The notes below the pieces were generated by a model. That model was given only the letters and a program-made list of their open reading frames with translations, was not told the DNA's origin and made no database searches. The position numbers and the translations under genes are program-made. This document shows, piece by piece, positions 1 to 11,341 of a DNA stretch of 64,000 nt. Numbering within the stretch: the first letter of the stretch is position 1; each line of letters opens with the position of its first letter. This DNA is from Coniferiporia sulphurascens (lineage: Eukaryota; Basidiomycota; Agaricomycetes; Hymenochaetales; Hymenochaetaceae): positions 1 to 64,000 of the forward strand of contig NBBA01000011.1 in NCBI GenBank assembly GCA_002794785.1, given 5' to 3'.

Positions 1-142
1 CACTTCTAACGTGCCTATCTGCCTAGGAACGCACTTACAAGAAACACATTCATCCGCTTCCGAACATGCTCGCCGCTCATTCCCAAATATTCCCTTGGAG
101 CATTTTCTCGGAATCCGGGGGCTGTTGGAAGACTCATCACAG

Positions 143-937
143 CTACATGCCGCTGCCGTAGTACACGCTCCGCGACGTAATCCTTGTTCCCACTCACACG
201 TCTGTCTATGTTACGTCTATCGCCTCCATTTGTGCCCTTTTTTCCAGGACGCGAACATGATTTTCCGTTTCAGGGGCTCGTCCTACATGCCGGGAATACA
301 TTACATTTTCGACCAAGGTGCGTTGTAGTGAACAGGATGGACCTGAATTGGTGCTGATTAAGGTATGCGTATAACAGGTAGCATTGGAGCCCCCGATGGT
401 GCTGAGGACCATCACAGACCCGTCAAGAGAAATACTTTAGGTACATGAAAGCTTTGTTCATTCGCTTTGATTTAATGAAACCGTGCCCATCGTGCGTGTG
501 CACAGATGCCTAGCGCAGAGAATTAGCGGCTGATAAAGGGACACGTGTGCATCATCAACGTCTAGCATCCAGTCGGACATGCAGTCACCCACAACGCTTT
601 TGGCAGTCGCGAATTGGTGCGTGCTTGACCTTGAGCGCGGTCAGGCGCCCGTGCACTTCATCAATCCGGAATCGTGTTGGCGGCATGCTTTCACCAAAAT
701 GCGACAGCCGTTGAGATACTACTTGATGGGTATTTGGATGGATGAAGTGACGCTGGTTAAATGCTTTCATTCGGACGAGGGCAAGACGCAGTTGAAACGC
801 ATGCCAGTAGTGCATTTACCGACTTATCGAACCCCGAGTGCACGCCGGAGAATCAATCAGTAGAAATGAGGGCGCTTATTTGTACTGGAGGAAGTAGAGG
901 TAAAATGACTTCCTCGTGACTCTGCCCTCCATCACAG
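143..937. other. Arm-specific insertion of about 0.8 kb, possible mobile element remnant
   Basis: Aligning the two arms leaves this block unmatched: sequence before it corresponds to about 59530 of the right arm and sequence after it to about 59515. The 8-base word CATCACAG occurs at 135-142 and 930-937, exactly at the edges, as a target-site duplication would. I see no terminal inverted repeats, no LTR-type ends and no recognisable transposase. A related word (CCATCACAGACCC) also occurs at 409-421 and 929-941, so the event may be compound. Short overlapping ORFs at 579-863 (plus) and 585-815 (minus) match nothing I know. Confidence 0.35.
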
Positions 938-1897
938 ACCCCCAACGATAAACTACAAGGGGCTTTGGTACTTCCATGGGCTTTCAAAGGTGCGCCTTCA
1001 TATTAGATCACTCAGGCTATGTACAAAGGTTTATAATGTTACAGCAGACCCCTCTCGTCCTCCCCTCTCCACCCTGCTCAAACCACACGCTGTAATGAGA
1101 AGCAGTATGCGACAAGTTAGTAAAAATCCCACACCAGGCTAACGATTAGGCAACTTACCTGCGGCGCAACCCGCAGAAGGGATGCCCCGTGCCACTCGAG
1201 CACCTCCTTACCAGAAGGCTACACCCCCGATAGTCCAGCAGTGGGCAGGGTGAACGAATTGAAACGGGACCGGCGTGGCCAGCGCCGGAACGTCCTCTTC
1301 TGTCACCCGTTCCACTGCCTGACTGCCGAAGGGCGCAGGACCCCAAGGTAAGGAGACGCACGATTGGCCTGTGACACGGGACATCCCTTCCCCACTCCCC
1401 CCACATCTCCCGGGAGGAGCGGCGCAATGGAAAAAAACCGCACGCGGTAAAAAAAAACCATTTCAACAACGGCGACGAAACCCCCCAGACCAGCTGGGAG
1501 AACAGGAACAGGATCTAGAAAGAAGTGAAAAGTGGTTCAACGGGGACACCGAGAAAGAATGTGAGATCGCACCGAGCGAATATAAGGAACGAAATATCGA
1601 CCGTCGAATGGTCAAGAGTCCAGATGTCCGCGTCACGAACACCTGCAAACGAAAGTAACTCAGCGAAGAATTCATTGCAAAGGTCGGGGGAAATGGACCC
1701 CGGTCGGTTGAGCTGACAGAAAGGGAAGGTGCCTCTTCCCTTACTACCAACCAGCCGACCCGGGACCTCGACAAGCAATAAAAGGAAACGAGTTACTCAG
1801 CTTTGACCACTGTCACACCGCCGCCCGCCTTGTCACATCCCCCGCCTCCCGCCTCGTCACACCACGTCACACCCTCCACATCACAGCCCCCCGTCCC
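938..1897. other. Conserved segment downstream of the kinase, no gene recognised
   Basis: This stretch lies 3' of the left kinase and is conserved in the right arm (58580-59510). Read on the minus strand it holds homopolymer A/T runs around a short palindrome and an intron-like GTAAGT...CATTACAG block near 1090-1160 that is kept in both arms. ORFs of about 100 codons exist, but the frames open in one arm are interrupted or shifted in the other, which argues against a conserved protein. It could be a spliced 3' untranslated region or a decayed neighbour gene. Confidence 0.4.
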
Positions 1898-3999
1898 CTA
1901 ATACTCCTCCTCCACCGGCATCCCCAACATGCGCCTTATCGTCCTCTTGAAGTCCGAGACGTAAAGTCGCATCCTCATACGAACCGGAAGCTGCGACATC
2001 TCGAACTCCTTCTCTTGTATCGTTGAGAACCAAGGCCCGCTCGGCGGCTTCTGCAGTAGCGGACGAGTAGGCGCGGCTGGGGCGGTGATGAGCTTCGCAG
2101 TGGACATCTTGAGTGCCAACTCGGGAACGTTGGAAAATCCAAGCCCGCGCATGCCGCGCTCCGCACAGGTGCCGCGAAGGTCAACGAGGAACCGCTCACA
2201 GAGACGCGCTTGCTCCGAGTCGGAGTGCGCCGGGATCTCACTGTGTGGGTCGGGGACGAGTCGAGGGACAAAATCTCCTGCAGGGACATGGAAAATTGGT
2301 GACTCTGGACTTATGGTTATTCCAAGTCCCACAAGCTCCCTGCGGGCAGGCATATGCACAGCTTGCCCTCTCAGGACCGTGTAAATCACCGGACGCAATC
2401 TGTCGTCGTCAGCAGCCATCGACCCGGAAGGGGAAGGTTCGACCAAAAATGGTGTCTGCGCAAGGCCTTCGGGTGTCGTGTTGCCAAGCCCCCAGTTCTC
2501 CGGCACCTCCAGTTGAATCGGGATCGGAATGTCGTCGTCCGGCAACTTGAAGAGCACCCGCGCATCTCGCTCGAACCACTCCCGAGCGGAGCGCGCAGGT
2601 CCGCCTTCTTGCTGCTCGCGTTTCCCGTTCGTTGGATTCGGAGACGTAATGTATGCCTCGTCTTCATCATCCATAGACCATGGCAAGAGAGGCATACGTT
2701 TGTCAAACAGGACCTTCTTGTCAAGTGTCTTGCCTGTACTCGCTCCATTTAGCGCCGGCAGCCATTCCGCTGGAGACGATACCGAATTTAACAAACGACA
2801 TGAATGGTAAAGAGGTGGTAAACTTGCCTGGATGATCGTAGTCCCCCTTCTCAACTTTATCCCAATCTCTGCGGGAGACATGAAAAGGTCAGTAAGTTGC
2901 TTGAGCATCAAAAGAGAGGCGACTCACATTCCCTCTAGATACGCTGTATCAATCGCATCCTCCAGCGTCAAGCGTAAGGACGCATTCTTCTCCAGCAGCT
3001 GACAACGGGACTTAGTAATGTGTATCCGTAAGGTGACGAGGCTACTTACCTTCGAAACGAAGTGCTTGGAATAAAAACACCAACCCAACTCGTCCGGGAA
3101 AACAACGGCCTGCGTCAACGTCCCGCGCTCGCACTCGCCATAACCGTGTCCCTTGAACGGACTCTCCCCCGCAAAACAGAAATAGATGGTGCACCCCAAC
3201 GAGAAGGCGTCCGCCTCGAACGAATACGGGAGCCTTCCCAGGACCTCAGGCGCCATGTAACCTGGCGTTCCGCACGCCCCGCGTGCTACCTGACTGTATC
3301 GTGTGGTAAAATCGACCGCAATGCCGAAGTCTGAAAGCACCGCGCGCGGGCGCGCGGTGAGAAGAACGTTTTCGGGCTTGACATCGCGGTGTACGATCCC
3401 TTGGTCCTTAAGGAACAGAAGCGCATACACCAGCTCAGCTGTGATGCACCTCACGTGTGTCGGCTCCAGGGAGCCCCCGCTCTCCTGACCGCATTGGCCA
3501 ATGTACCGCCCGGAATGAACTCCTGTACGCGGGTAAGTGAGTAGGGGAAAGGTGAGCAATGAAAAGATCATACCATGACGATATATCGGTTGAAAGCATC
3601 ACACAACGTCTCCTCCAACTGCACCGCCTTTAGAAACCCCGCCTCCCTCAACTTCTTCAATATCTTTGCCTCGTTCTTCGTTATCTCCTTGCACGACACT
3701 CCAACCACTCTTCGCTTGACCACCTTGACCGCACAGTGGTTGACCGTCTCCTTCCCGTTGTTCTCCACCTGGGAGCGCCGGGCGAGATAGACGTCGCACG
3801 TGTTGCCTCGTCCAATGAGCCTCTCGAACTCGTAACCATCCAGTCCCACCGCCAGACCATGTGGAACTAGATGCTTCTCCTCACCGCTCGGCTCATCAGC
3901 GTGCTCCGTCGAACTGGTGCAGGGGTGTACGACCCCCGCAGGCTCGACAGACCGCCGGGGAGTCGACTGGGTGCTCAGGGAAGACGATGTCGCAGACAT
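1898..3999 (-). pseudogene. AGC-like serine/threonine protein kinase, left copy, frameshifted in the catalytic domain
   Basis: Five exons: 3574-3999, 3050-3522, 2928-2998, 2828-2868 and 1898-2769 (minus strand); the last intron has a GC donor. Exon 1 encodes a Ser/Thr-rich leader, the glycine-rich loop (GRGNTCDV), the lysine of CAVKVVKR and the NEAKIL glutamate segment. Exon 2 carries the catalytic loop HRDVKPEN, DFG, and APE in GYMAPE. Exons 3-4 end in an AGC-type tail (IDWDKVEKGDY), and the long C-terminal exon is intact to its stop. The run at 3474-3478 has five C's where the right copy has six G's (57006-57011). This shifts the frame before the catalytic loop and leads to an early stop. 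With that base the gene would encode about 627 residues. A homopolymer sequencing error is the main alternative to real loss. Substrates and pathway are unknown. Confidence 0.8.
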
Positions 4000-4275
4000 T
4001 ATCAGATCAGATTGTTATTGGTTTGCAAAAAGCAGATATGTATGTGGGGGTTTAAAGTAAGAAGTAGGTGGGGTATGCGGTGGGAAGGCGGGGTTTACAT
4101 CAGGACTGGGAGTATGTCTCATGGGGTGGACGCCGGTCAGAAACATAATTCTTTCTGAGTCCAGACCCTCAGGCTTGCAGTACATTGGAGGGGAGAGTCG
4201 GTGTGTCGTTAATCAACAGAAATGAAGTGTAGGGTGTTCCATTATTAAATTTAAATAACGAATTTGTTTGATTCA

Positions 4276-4668
4276 TAGAGGCACTGCAACGCGCGAGGAA
4301 CTGGAAGGGGCTCCCATTCTAGACAATATTAATATTAACGCGTAAACCGTCTATTTTTCTAAATCAGGTTACCATGAGGTTCCCACAGCTCAGGGATTCA
4401 GGTTCCTACCAATCCCTGCGGGAGGCGCACAGCACTATGGTAAGGCACACGGCGGCGCGGCGACGAAGGATGATACATGGCTCTTAACTTAAAGTCATTA
4501 CCCCATTGCGATAAGTTCAAATACTAATTAGGTCGGCCCCAAATCAAACGTGGGTTTAAAAAAATTTTAAAGGATACCCGGGCCACTTCTAATACTAGTA
4601 TGATAAATTTAATATCTATCGGAAAGCTGTCCCCAGCCTTCTTTGGAACGAACTACAAACAATCAAAA
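4276..4668. other. Intergenic, A/T-rich
   Basis: The stretch lies between the inner end of the left arm and the first decayed membrane protein gene. It contains A/T-rich tracts and no supported gene, RNA or promoter. Confidence 0.5.
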
Positions 4669-6300
4669 TCAAGAAAACACCATGCTGCTCACACCGGAGC
4701 CTATCTTATAGCTCGCCCCTTCACTGACACCCCTCTCCGCCGCATCCTTCAGATTAAACAGCATCCTACTTCCGAAAATGCACATTAAGCCAGGACTCCC
4801 GACGACGCTCAGTAGACCCGACACCGGATCGCTCCACGCTATCGGTGCTCCTATTATCTGGGAAACGCAGCAGAATATGACCCTGTCCGACGACGAGTTA
4901 GAAGTTCAGTCTTCGTTGCTTTTATTCTCTTTTTTGTGAGTGACACGTTGGACGTACACGAGGAAGTAAACTAGTTGATCCTGAATGACCACGGAGACGA
5001 GGCCGTACCCGCTGAGTCCTACTCCCGTCTTCCAATAGTGTGTGGCTTTGTACAGAGAGAGGGCCATCAGGACGAGTTCGAACGCCAGTGGGATGGCCCT
5101 ACTTTCTCGGATCAGTATAATAGTTCACAGACCAGATACAACATAGCACTAACCAAATCAGTGGCATCAGAAAGGGAGGAGGCAAGTTCTCCTCGCCGCA
5201 AGCAGTCAACCCTCCTCGACCGCCCACGGCAACTGAAAGAGTATCGGAATAGTTTGATCAGGAATTGCGCAAGGGCACGTACCGCCTTCTCCTATGTTGA
5301 GCCATATGGTCAGCCCTAGTTCGGAAGTTGCCTCCAAGCAAAACATAACGTTCAAGAGCGCGGTGATCTTCTGGTCTGAAATCTAGGTCTAAGTTCAACC
5401 GGATCAATGGAAATGGTGTTGCGAAACTCGCTTTCGGAGAAAAGCGCCACAACTCGCATCAAGAGAATGTCTGTTATGAAAGTCTGCAGGAGGGGAGTTG
5501 ACTTGTTTATGCGCCTTACAATCAATCAAGAGTATCGTTGTACATGCTGATCATCGGTTTGCATCAACTCATTTTTAACTGAAGGGCTGAAGCGTACTGG
5601 ATACAGCCTCGACACAAGTAACACAGAAGCCTGTTTTGTGATTAAGTTTCTTAAGAAAGGTTTAGTACTTGTGTTCCTTACAGCTGGGATCGGGTATTAG
5701 ATATGTGTGCGAAAGTGCTTTAGTGCTAAATATGGCTCACAGGCTCGTGTATGCGCGAAACGTATCAACTAGTATGTACACCCATTTTAGATTGTTCACG
5801 GACATAAAAGCTCGCACTTACACGCGAGGTCCATAGACACGTTAATAAACCCAAGGTATCGATTCTTAATTGCATTTTTGGGGCGTTGTCTGTAAATTCT
5901 GAGGATTGCAAATAACACTTGCTTACCAGGAAAAATATGAACTTAACATAGTTAAACGGTTTGTTCTTAATATGCCAGCAATGTATTAGGGCTGGTGGGC
6001 ACTGACAGAAGAATATTCAAGTGAACTTACCCAGAAATATTTGACCTGGAATGATTAATTAAGAATGCCAGGCGAGGAGAGAAATGATTTCAGAGACGAA
6101 CCTCCTTGTCCATTGTTATGACTGAAAAAGCTTAAGTAAAATCCGAGACGGAGGAAATGACGGAACGGGACTTAACAGTAATTATAAGTCAAGACCGTAA
6201 TCATGGCCGAGTCCACATAAGTCTCGATGACTATAGACGTTATAAGGTCCGGAACAATGCTAGGGTCAACAGGCTCGATGCCGGAGCGTGCTGAGAACAT
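4669..6300 (-). pseudogene. Decayed multi-pass membrane protein gene, copy 1 (probably DUF6533 type)
   Basis: The minus strand holds separated pieces of a basidiomycete multi-pass membrane protein family. The N-terminal piece starts at 6300 and reads ...DPSIVPDLITS... followed by a first helix (about 6172-6300). A C-terminal piece near 4700-4860 contains SPGLMCIFGSRMLFNLKDA and AERGVSEG. The middle is interrupted by stops and frame changes, and no continuous splice model was found. The whole unit is a diverged direct repeat of 9744-11341. The DUF6533 assignment rests on remembered family features (N-terminal helix with VYD, C-terminal SRLLFNLKEA-like segment) and needs a profile search. No function can be given. 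Confidence 0.6.
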
Positions 6301-7408
6301 TGGGCTGGGATGACGTATGTGAGTGACCTGAACTTGGGATAAGGGAGACCCAAACTGTAGCTCGCCTTTATATATCCACTGGGTATTATTCCACAATTAA
6401 CGGCCACGATGGAAAACAAAGCTTATTTTAAAAAGGCAAAGCAGAATAGGAGATCAACATCGTATCATGTTTCACTTATTTTTGCGTTGATTCCAGGGGG
6501 GATAAGAAGGGTGATCGTTTCAGTATCAATAGTTGGAAAGAGTCAGTGTTGGGGGTAATCCAGTGACACAAGCACCCGTACGTTTTGCCGTCCAGAGTTC
6601 AGGACAGAACGAGAACTTTAAGGACAGATTCGTGATGAAGAAATGATGCAAATTCTAGGCGCAAACAGCGAGAACAAGCACTGGCAAAACATGAGAAGAA
6701 GGCCAAATGATACAGCTTCGATTCCTGAGTCGCTTTCTTTGCCGTGCGACTCTACGATTGGAAAAATTTACATGGAAGAAGAATGTTGTTTGTAAGAAGC
6801 TGTTCTATGGTTTAGGTTAAAACGGGTTACTGTACTTGTGCACTGAGGATGCGAACAATGATCATGACGCACAATGTTATTTTTCAAACGATCCCTGAAA
6901 CTTAGAGATTAGAGATACTAACAATCCATAAGGAATAGCTAGGGTGCAGCAGAAACACAGGAAATTTAGGCTTGAAATATCCAGGCTGTACCCTTTGCAA
7001 AAACCTGAAGGCCGCAGGCGGCACCCGAACTAAAACCATCAAGTTCTCGAAATTCCCACGAATACATGTCCGGTTAATAATATACAGGAGCCCAGTTAGA
7101 TCAACGGAAGCGCCTGGCCTTCTTGAAATGATGATCAGACCTGAAGATTTCATTTTACACAAGCGGAATAGTCGTAACCATCGGCGCATTCTACCTTTGC
7201 TATCACTTTCAACCTCTTCTTAATAACACGCACATGTGTACTAAATAGTTGGCCCATTTTGACCGATTTCAGTATTTTACCTGTCGAAGGCAAACCACAA
7301 GTAAAGCAATTGCTTCCACTTTTAAAGAGAGATAGCTTGGAGGATAGGTAAGTTTATCGTTCACGAACGTGCGATAAAGAGAGGGGAAAGGAATAGACAT
7401 TTTACCGG
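6301..7408. other. Intergenic, no gene recognised
   Basis: A/T-rich spacer between membrane pseudogene 1 and the 3' end of the agmatinase gene. ORFs at 6902-7189 (minus) and 6972-7223 (plus) overlap each other and match nothing I recognise. The first part is upstream of the pseudogene start; the last part should hold the agmatinase 3' untranslated region. Confidence 0.45.
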
Positions 7409-9168
7409 CTAAAGTTCATCTCTCCCCACCACTGGTACAGACGTCTTTTCGCCTGGCGGCGCATCCGTGAGCATCATTGCGATGAAATCGTGCACAATGT
7501 CAGCTGCGGCAATTCCAGTAATCTCAGCTGCAAACGCAAAGTAGTGAGAAAAGTTTTACAAATAGAACAAACTGAATAGCCTTTACATACCGTGATCGTA
7601 GCTCGGAGAAACCTCTACGACATCAGCACCGCTAAAAAAAGCGTATGCATGAGTCTAGCGCGAGAAACATAAAGCCATGAGGGCTGCCTTACACAAAATT
7701 TAAGCCGGCAAGTCCCCGAATGATCCGCTTCACCTCGCGAGTCGTCCAGCCACCTGCTTCGGGCGTACCAGCTTTGAACGGTGACGAGCGATGACTTCAG
7801 AGACCAGCACGCCTATTAAGAAAGCATGAACTCACTCGCAGGAGCAAGGCCGGGGTCTGTCAGGATCCGCATATTTCCTTTCAGAAATCTCCCGGGGAAA
7901 AAACGTAAGTGACGAACGAACCAAGTACATCAATATCCAAACTGTAAACACAATTTCGGACGCAGTAATAATTACGAAGATGTATTAAAAATAGCTACCT
8001 TAGGTAAACGGGGGTATCCCCGACTCTGGCCCGGATACGTCTGATAATCTCCGGGATTCCCATATCGTCAATATCATCAGTGCTGATCACTTGGAAGCCC
8101 ACGGCATCGTCGTTTTCGATGTCCGCAGGGCCCTTGACGAAATATAAAGGAAACTAAGTACGATTGCGAGCGTCTGAGGACCATACAAACGCACATTCAT
8201 CTTGCACCGGATGCCCGCATGGATACAACGATCGCTCATGAGCCCCTCCTCCGAGGCAAGGTAGAAGAACGTGCCGTGAGTCACGCGCGACTGCTCCGTT
8301 ATCGAGCCGACGTAAGTTGGCCATGTATCAAGATGGGCATCGAAGTGGATCACGGTTATCGGCCCGTAGACCTTGTGTAACGCGCGCAGGATGGGGAGCA
8401 CGATCGTATGGTCACCGCCAAGGCTTGCGGGAAGAATATCAGAAGAATGAGAGTGGGAAATTGGAACAGAGGTCCACACCTAACGATGCGTGGGTGCGCC
8501 TTGTTGTTGAGGGCAAGTGCCTTCGTCTTCACACCTCCGGAGATAGATGAATTCGAGACAGGACGTGCAAGCAGCGTCGAGTACGCGACCTCCATCTGAT
8601 CAACGGCAAGGGCATTATCAAACGGCGATACCGGGACCTACGGACGGACATGAATGAGCATCCGCGCGGCTGCATACTGCTTCATTGAACACCTCTCACA
8701 TCGCCACAGTCAACGACCTTTGCACCGAGCGTGTACGGATCAACTCCCCACGCCATAGTATATCCGCGGCCTTCCCTCTGTCGACGTGCACCTGAGCGAA
8801 TCGCAAACGGGCCAAACCTTGCACCAGGACGATAAGTTACGCCTGTATCGAAAGGCATGCCCAGGATGGCAATATCGAATGGTGTAGTCACCTGTCGGAT
8901 ATGACACACTATCAGCCCGTTTCGCAATACATGGTATGTACTGAATACAAACATTTATGTCTTCAAGACAGCGCGCGTAGGTGACATGGGAAAAGGAAAG
9001 CGGTCCAGAGAATGTCTGGTCGACCTGTTTCCCATATTTCTCCGTCCACAGCTCTGAGGTTGCAAAGCCATCGTCTGCAAGATGTGTTTGCTCGTGTTCG
9101 TCGTCTATGCCATGGTGAGCCCCACTTGATACGAGGAGAAAAAACAGGAAGATGAGCTGGGTGAACAT
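7409..9168 (-). CDS. Agmatinase (ureohydrolase family), predicted secreted or vacuolar
   Basis: Hydrolyses agmatine to putrescine and urea with two Mn ions; the family also includes arginase. Ten exons keep one frame: 8953-9168, 8700-8891, 8480-8637, 8195-8423, 7999-8132, 7922-7941, 7836-7856, 7693-7771, 7591-7631 and 7409-7527, giving 402 residues. The first 20 residues form a hydrophobic signal peptide. Metal ligands are visible in GGDH (H194), DAHLD (D217, H219, D221) and SLDID (D312, D314), followed by GTPEAGGW and EVSPSYDH. HGTFF and GIRCKM are typical of the fungal agmatinase subgroup. Two exons are only 20 and 21 nt. It sits alone between two decayed copies of a membrane protein gene. 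Arginase or guanidinobutyrase activity cannot be excluded from sequence. Confidence 0.9.
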
Positions 9169-9743
9169 GGAGAGATAAGGCGCATACCAATGATACCATT
9201 TGCTATCACGGAAGCCGCGTATAAACCGTGAGTGGGGAAGCTTGAAGGCGTGAGTATTGGGATGCTTAGTAACGAGTGTGGGAGGTCTTATCCGGAAGTA
9301 GCTCGATTAGTAGGGATTTATTATGTAATCATGTTCCATTCCACGAAAAAATCGCGTTATGCCTTGAGGGGGGGTTGAGGCTTCAAGTTGGGGTACTTAC
9401 AGACATGCTTGAACCGCTCGTCTCCGAAAACATTGCGCGCCTCTTGCAGACGGTTCTTATATCGCATCCCGAATTTTTTATGGGTATAAAGCCAAGGAGG
9501 AGATCATTCCAACACATATACTTATTAGTGGCACCGTACTGCAGCTCGGAGTCCAGACTCTACCAAACCATAAGAAGCATACGATCGTCAGCAGAAAACA
9601 CAATGTCTACGTTCCAATACTTACTTCAAGCAAGGACCACTTGGAAAAATAATTGAACCATAGAAACGACCACTATAATTCCGAAATACTCAAAACAAAT
9701 ACATAGTCACGAAATCAGGAAAACACCATGCTGCTCACAGAGC
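9169..9743. other. Intergenic, 5' side of agmatinase
   Basis: The upstream region of the agmatinase gene includes a TATA-like stretch (GTTTATAC on the minus strand near 9222). A 126-codon plus-strand ORF at 9276-9656 matches no family I know. From about 9690 the sequence is shared with the 3' flank of membrane pseudogene 1 (near 4660), so the direct duplication begins here. Confidence 0.4.
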
Positions 9744-11341
9744 CTACCCATAGTTTGTTCCCTCATTGAGACCCCTCTCCGCTGCATCCTTCAAATTAAA
9801 TAGTAAACGGCTCCCAAAGACACACATTAAGCTGGGGCTTCCAATAACACTTAGGACGGCAGACACAGGACTGCTCCACGCTATCGGTGCCCCTATTATC
9901 GCGGAGATACAGCAGAATATAACTCTGGATTTGACTCGTTTAGCTTTGGAGTTCCTTTTTTCTGCGTTAGAAGCAGGAGTTAAGCTCACATAAGAAAATA
10001 AATGACTTGATCCTGGACGAGAACATTGACGAGGCCGTAACCACTGAAGCCCGCTCCCGTCCTCCATAATTGCGTGGCTTTGTACAGGGCAAGACCCATC
10101 AGAACGAGCTCGAATACAAGCGGGATGGCCCTTTTTCTCCCGTCAATTTTTAGCACTCGGACTACTGTAAGTTTACACTTACCAAAGCAAGGGTACTGAG
10201 AAAATGGGGGGTAAGTTGTTTTGTCCACAAATATTCATTCCTCCTCCGAGGCCACCCACGGTAACTGAAAGGGACGGGTATAAAGACAGCTCAATCGAAT
10301 CGTAGAATTCTACGCACCACCCTGCAATATGTTGATCCACAAAGTTAAACCTAGCTCAGAGGCGGTTTCTAAGAAAAACAGAACGTGTAAAAACGCAGAA
10401 ATCGTTTTGTCTGCAAATGAGGCCTAGGATTTATTTGAATAGGAAGGATAAAGTCCAGCAAGAATCACCTCCGGAAAAGAGTGCCACAACTCGCAGCAAG
10501 AGAATATCTGCCATTGCACAGTCAGCACCGGGATAGTTGGCTTGTTCGTACGCTGTCTTACAATCAAGCAAGAGAGTTGTTGTACAAGCTGTTTCTTATA
10601 TATAAACCACAGCTGTTGGACACCAAGGGAAAAAAACGTACTGGTTATCGCCTCGACCCATGTGACAAATAAGCCTATTCTATAGTTCATGCACCCGGCT
10701 CAAAGATGAATGGTGTATCTTACAGCTAAAAGGTAAAGGTTAAACTTGTATGTATGAAATGTTTTATGCGACTTACAGACTTATATTCGCATGAAACGTA
10801 TCAACTGACAAACAATACCTTTATTAAAGGTTTACTCTAAACCTGGGACTACAGTAACACTCACATGCGAGATCCAGCGACGCTATAACAAACCCAAGGT
10901 AGCGGTTCTCATTTTCAGGAAATTGAGTTGTCTGCGGCCCATTTTTGAAAATTATGGATGATATGCGCTCACCAGGAAGTACAAGAGTCCGACGAGATTA
11001 CAAGGTTTGTTCTTCGAATGACTTTGTAAGCTTTAATATGCCGGGAAAATTGCGAAAGAACTTGCCCAGAAGTATTTGACCTAATAACATAGGTCAAGGG
11101 TATTGGCTACACGTCAATTTCGATACAATGAACGGACCTCTCTATCCATTGTTATGACTAGAGAAACATTTCAGCGACATGCAGGGCCGGCGAGGAGAGA
11201 ATAAGAAGAGGCGTAACGGCAATCGTATACCAAGACTGTGAACATGACCGAGTCCACATAGGTTTCGATATCTATCGACGTTATAAGGTCTGGAACGATG
11301 CTAGGGTCAACAGATTCGACGCCAGAACGCGCCAAAAGCAT
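9744..11341 (-). pseudogene. Decayed multi-pass membrane protein gene, copy 2 (probably DUF6533 type)
   Basis: A diverged direct repeat of 4669-6300 on the same strand. The N-terminal piece starts at 11341 and reads ...VDPSIVPDLITSIDIETY... into a first helix ending VLVYD. Typical later segments are present: DREV then VKYFW, a central helix region near 10424-10690, LVFELVLMGLALYKATQLWR and GLVNVLVQDQVIYFL near 9986-10228, and GSPSLMCVFGSRLLFNLKDA followed by the stop at 9744. Reading the exons in order meets a stop soon after VKYFW (rather than a splice donor), so I call it a pseudogene. It is better preserved than copy 1. A spliced product skipping the damaged part cannot be fully excluded. 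Confidence 0.6.

Larger units (their letters stand above)
1..4275. repeat. Left arm of a large inverted duplication
   Basis: Read on the minus strand, this segment matches 56220-59700 on the plus strand through a kinase gene with the same five exons and introns, its downstream region and part of a distal ORF. Identity is high but imperfect, with scattered substitutions and small indels in exons, introns and flanks, so it is a diverged duplication and not an assembly copy. The inner boundary lies near 4275, where matching A/T-rich sequence fades. The match still holds at position 1, so the arm probably continues outside the window. A block near 143-937 has no counterpart in the right arm. Confidence 0.9.
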
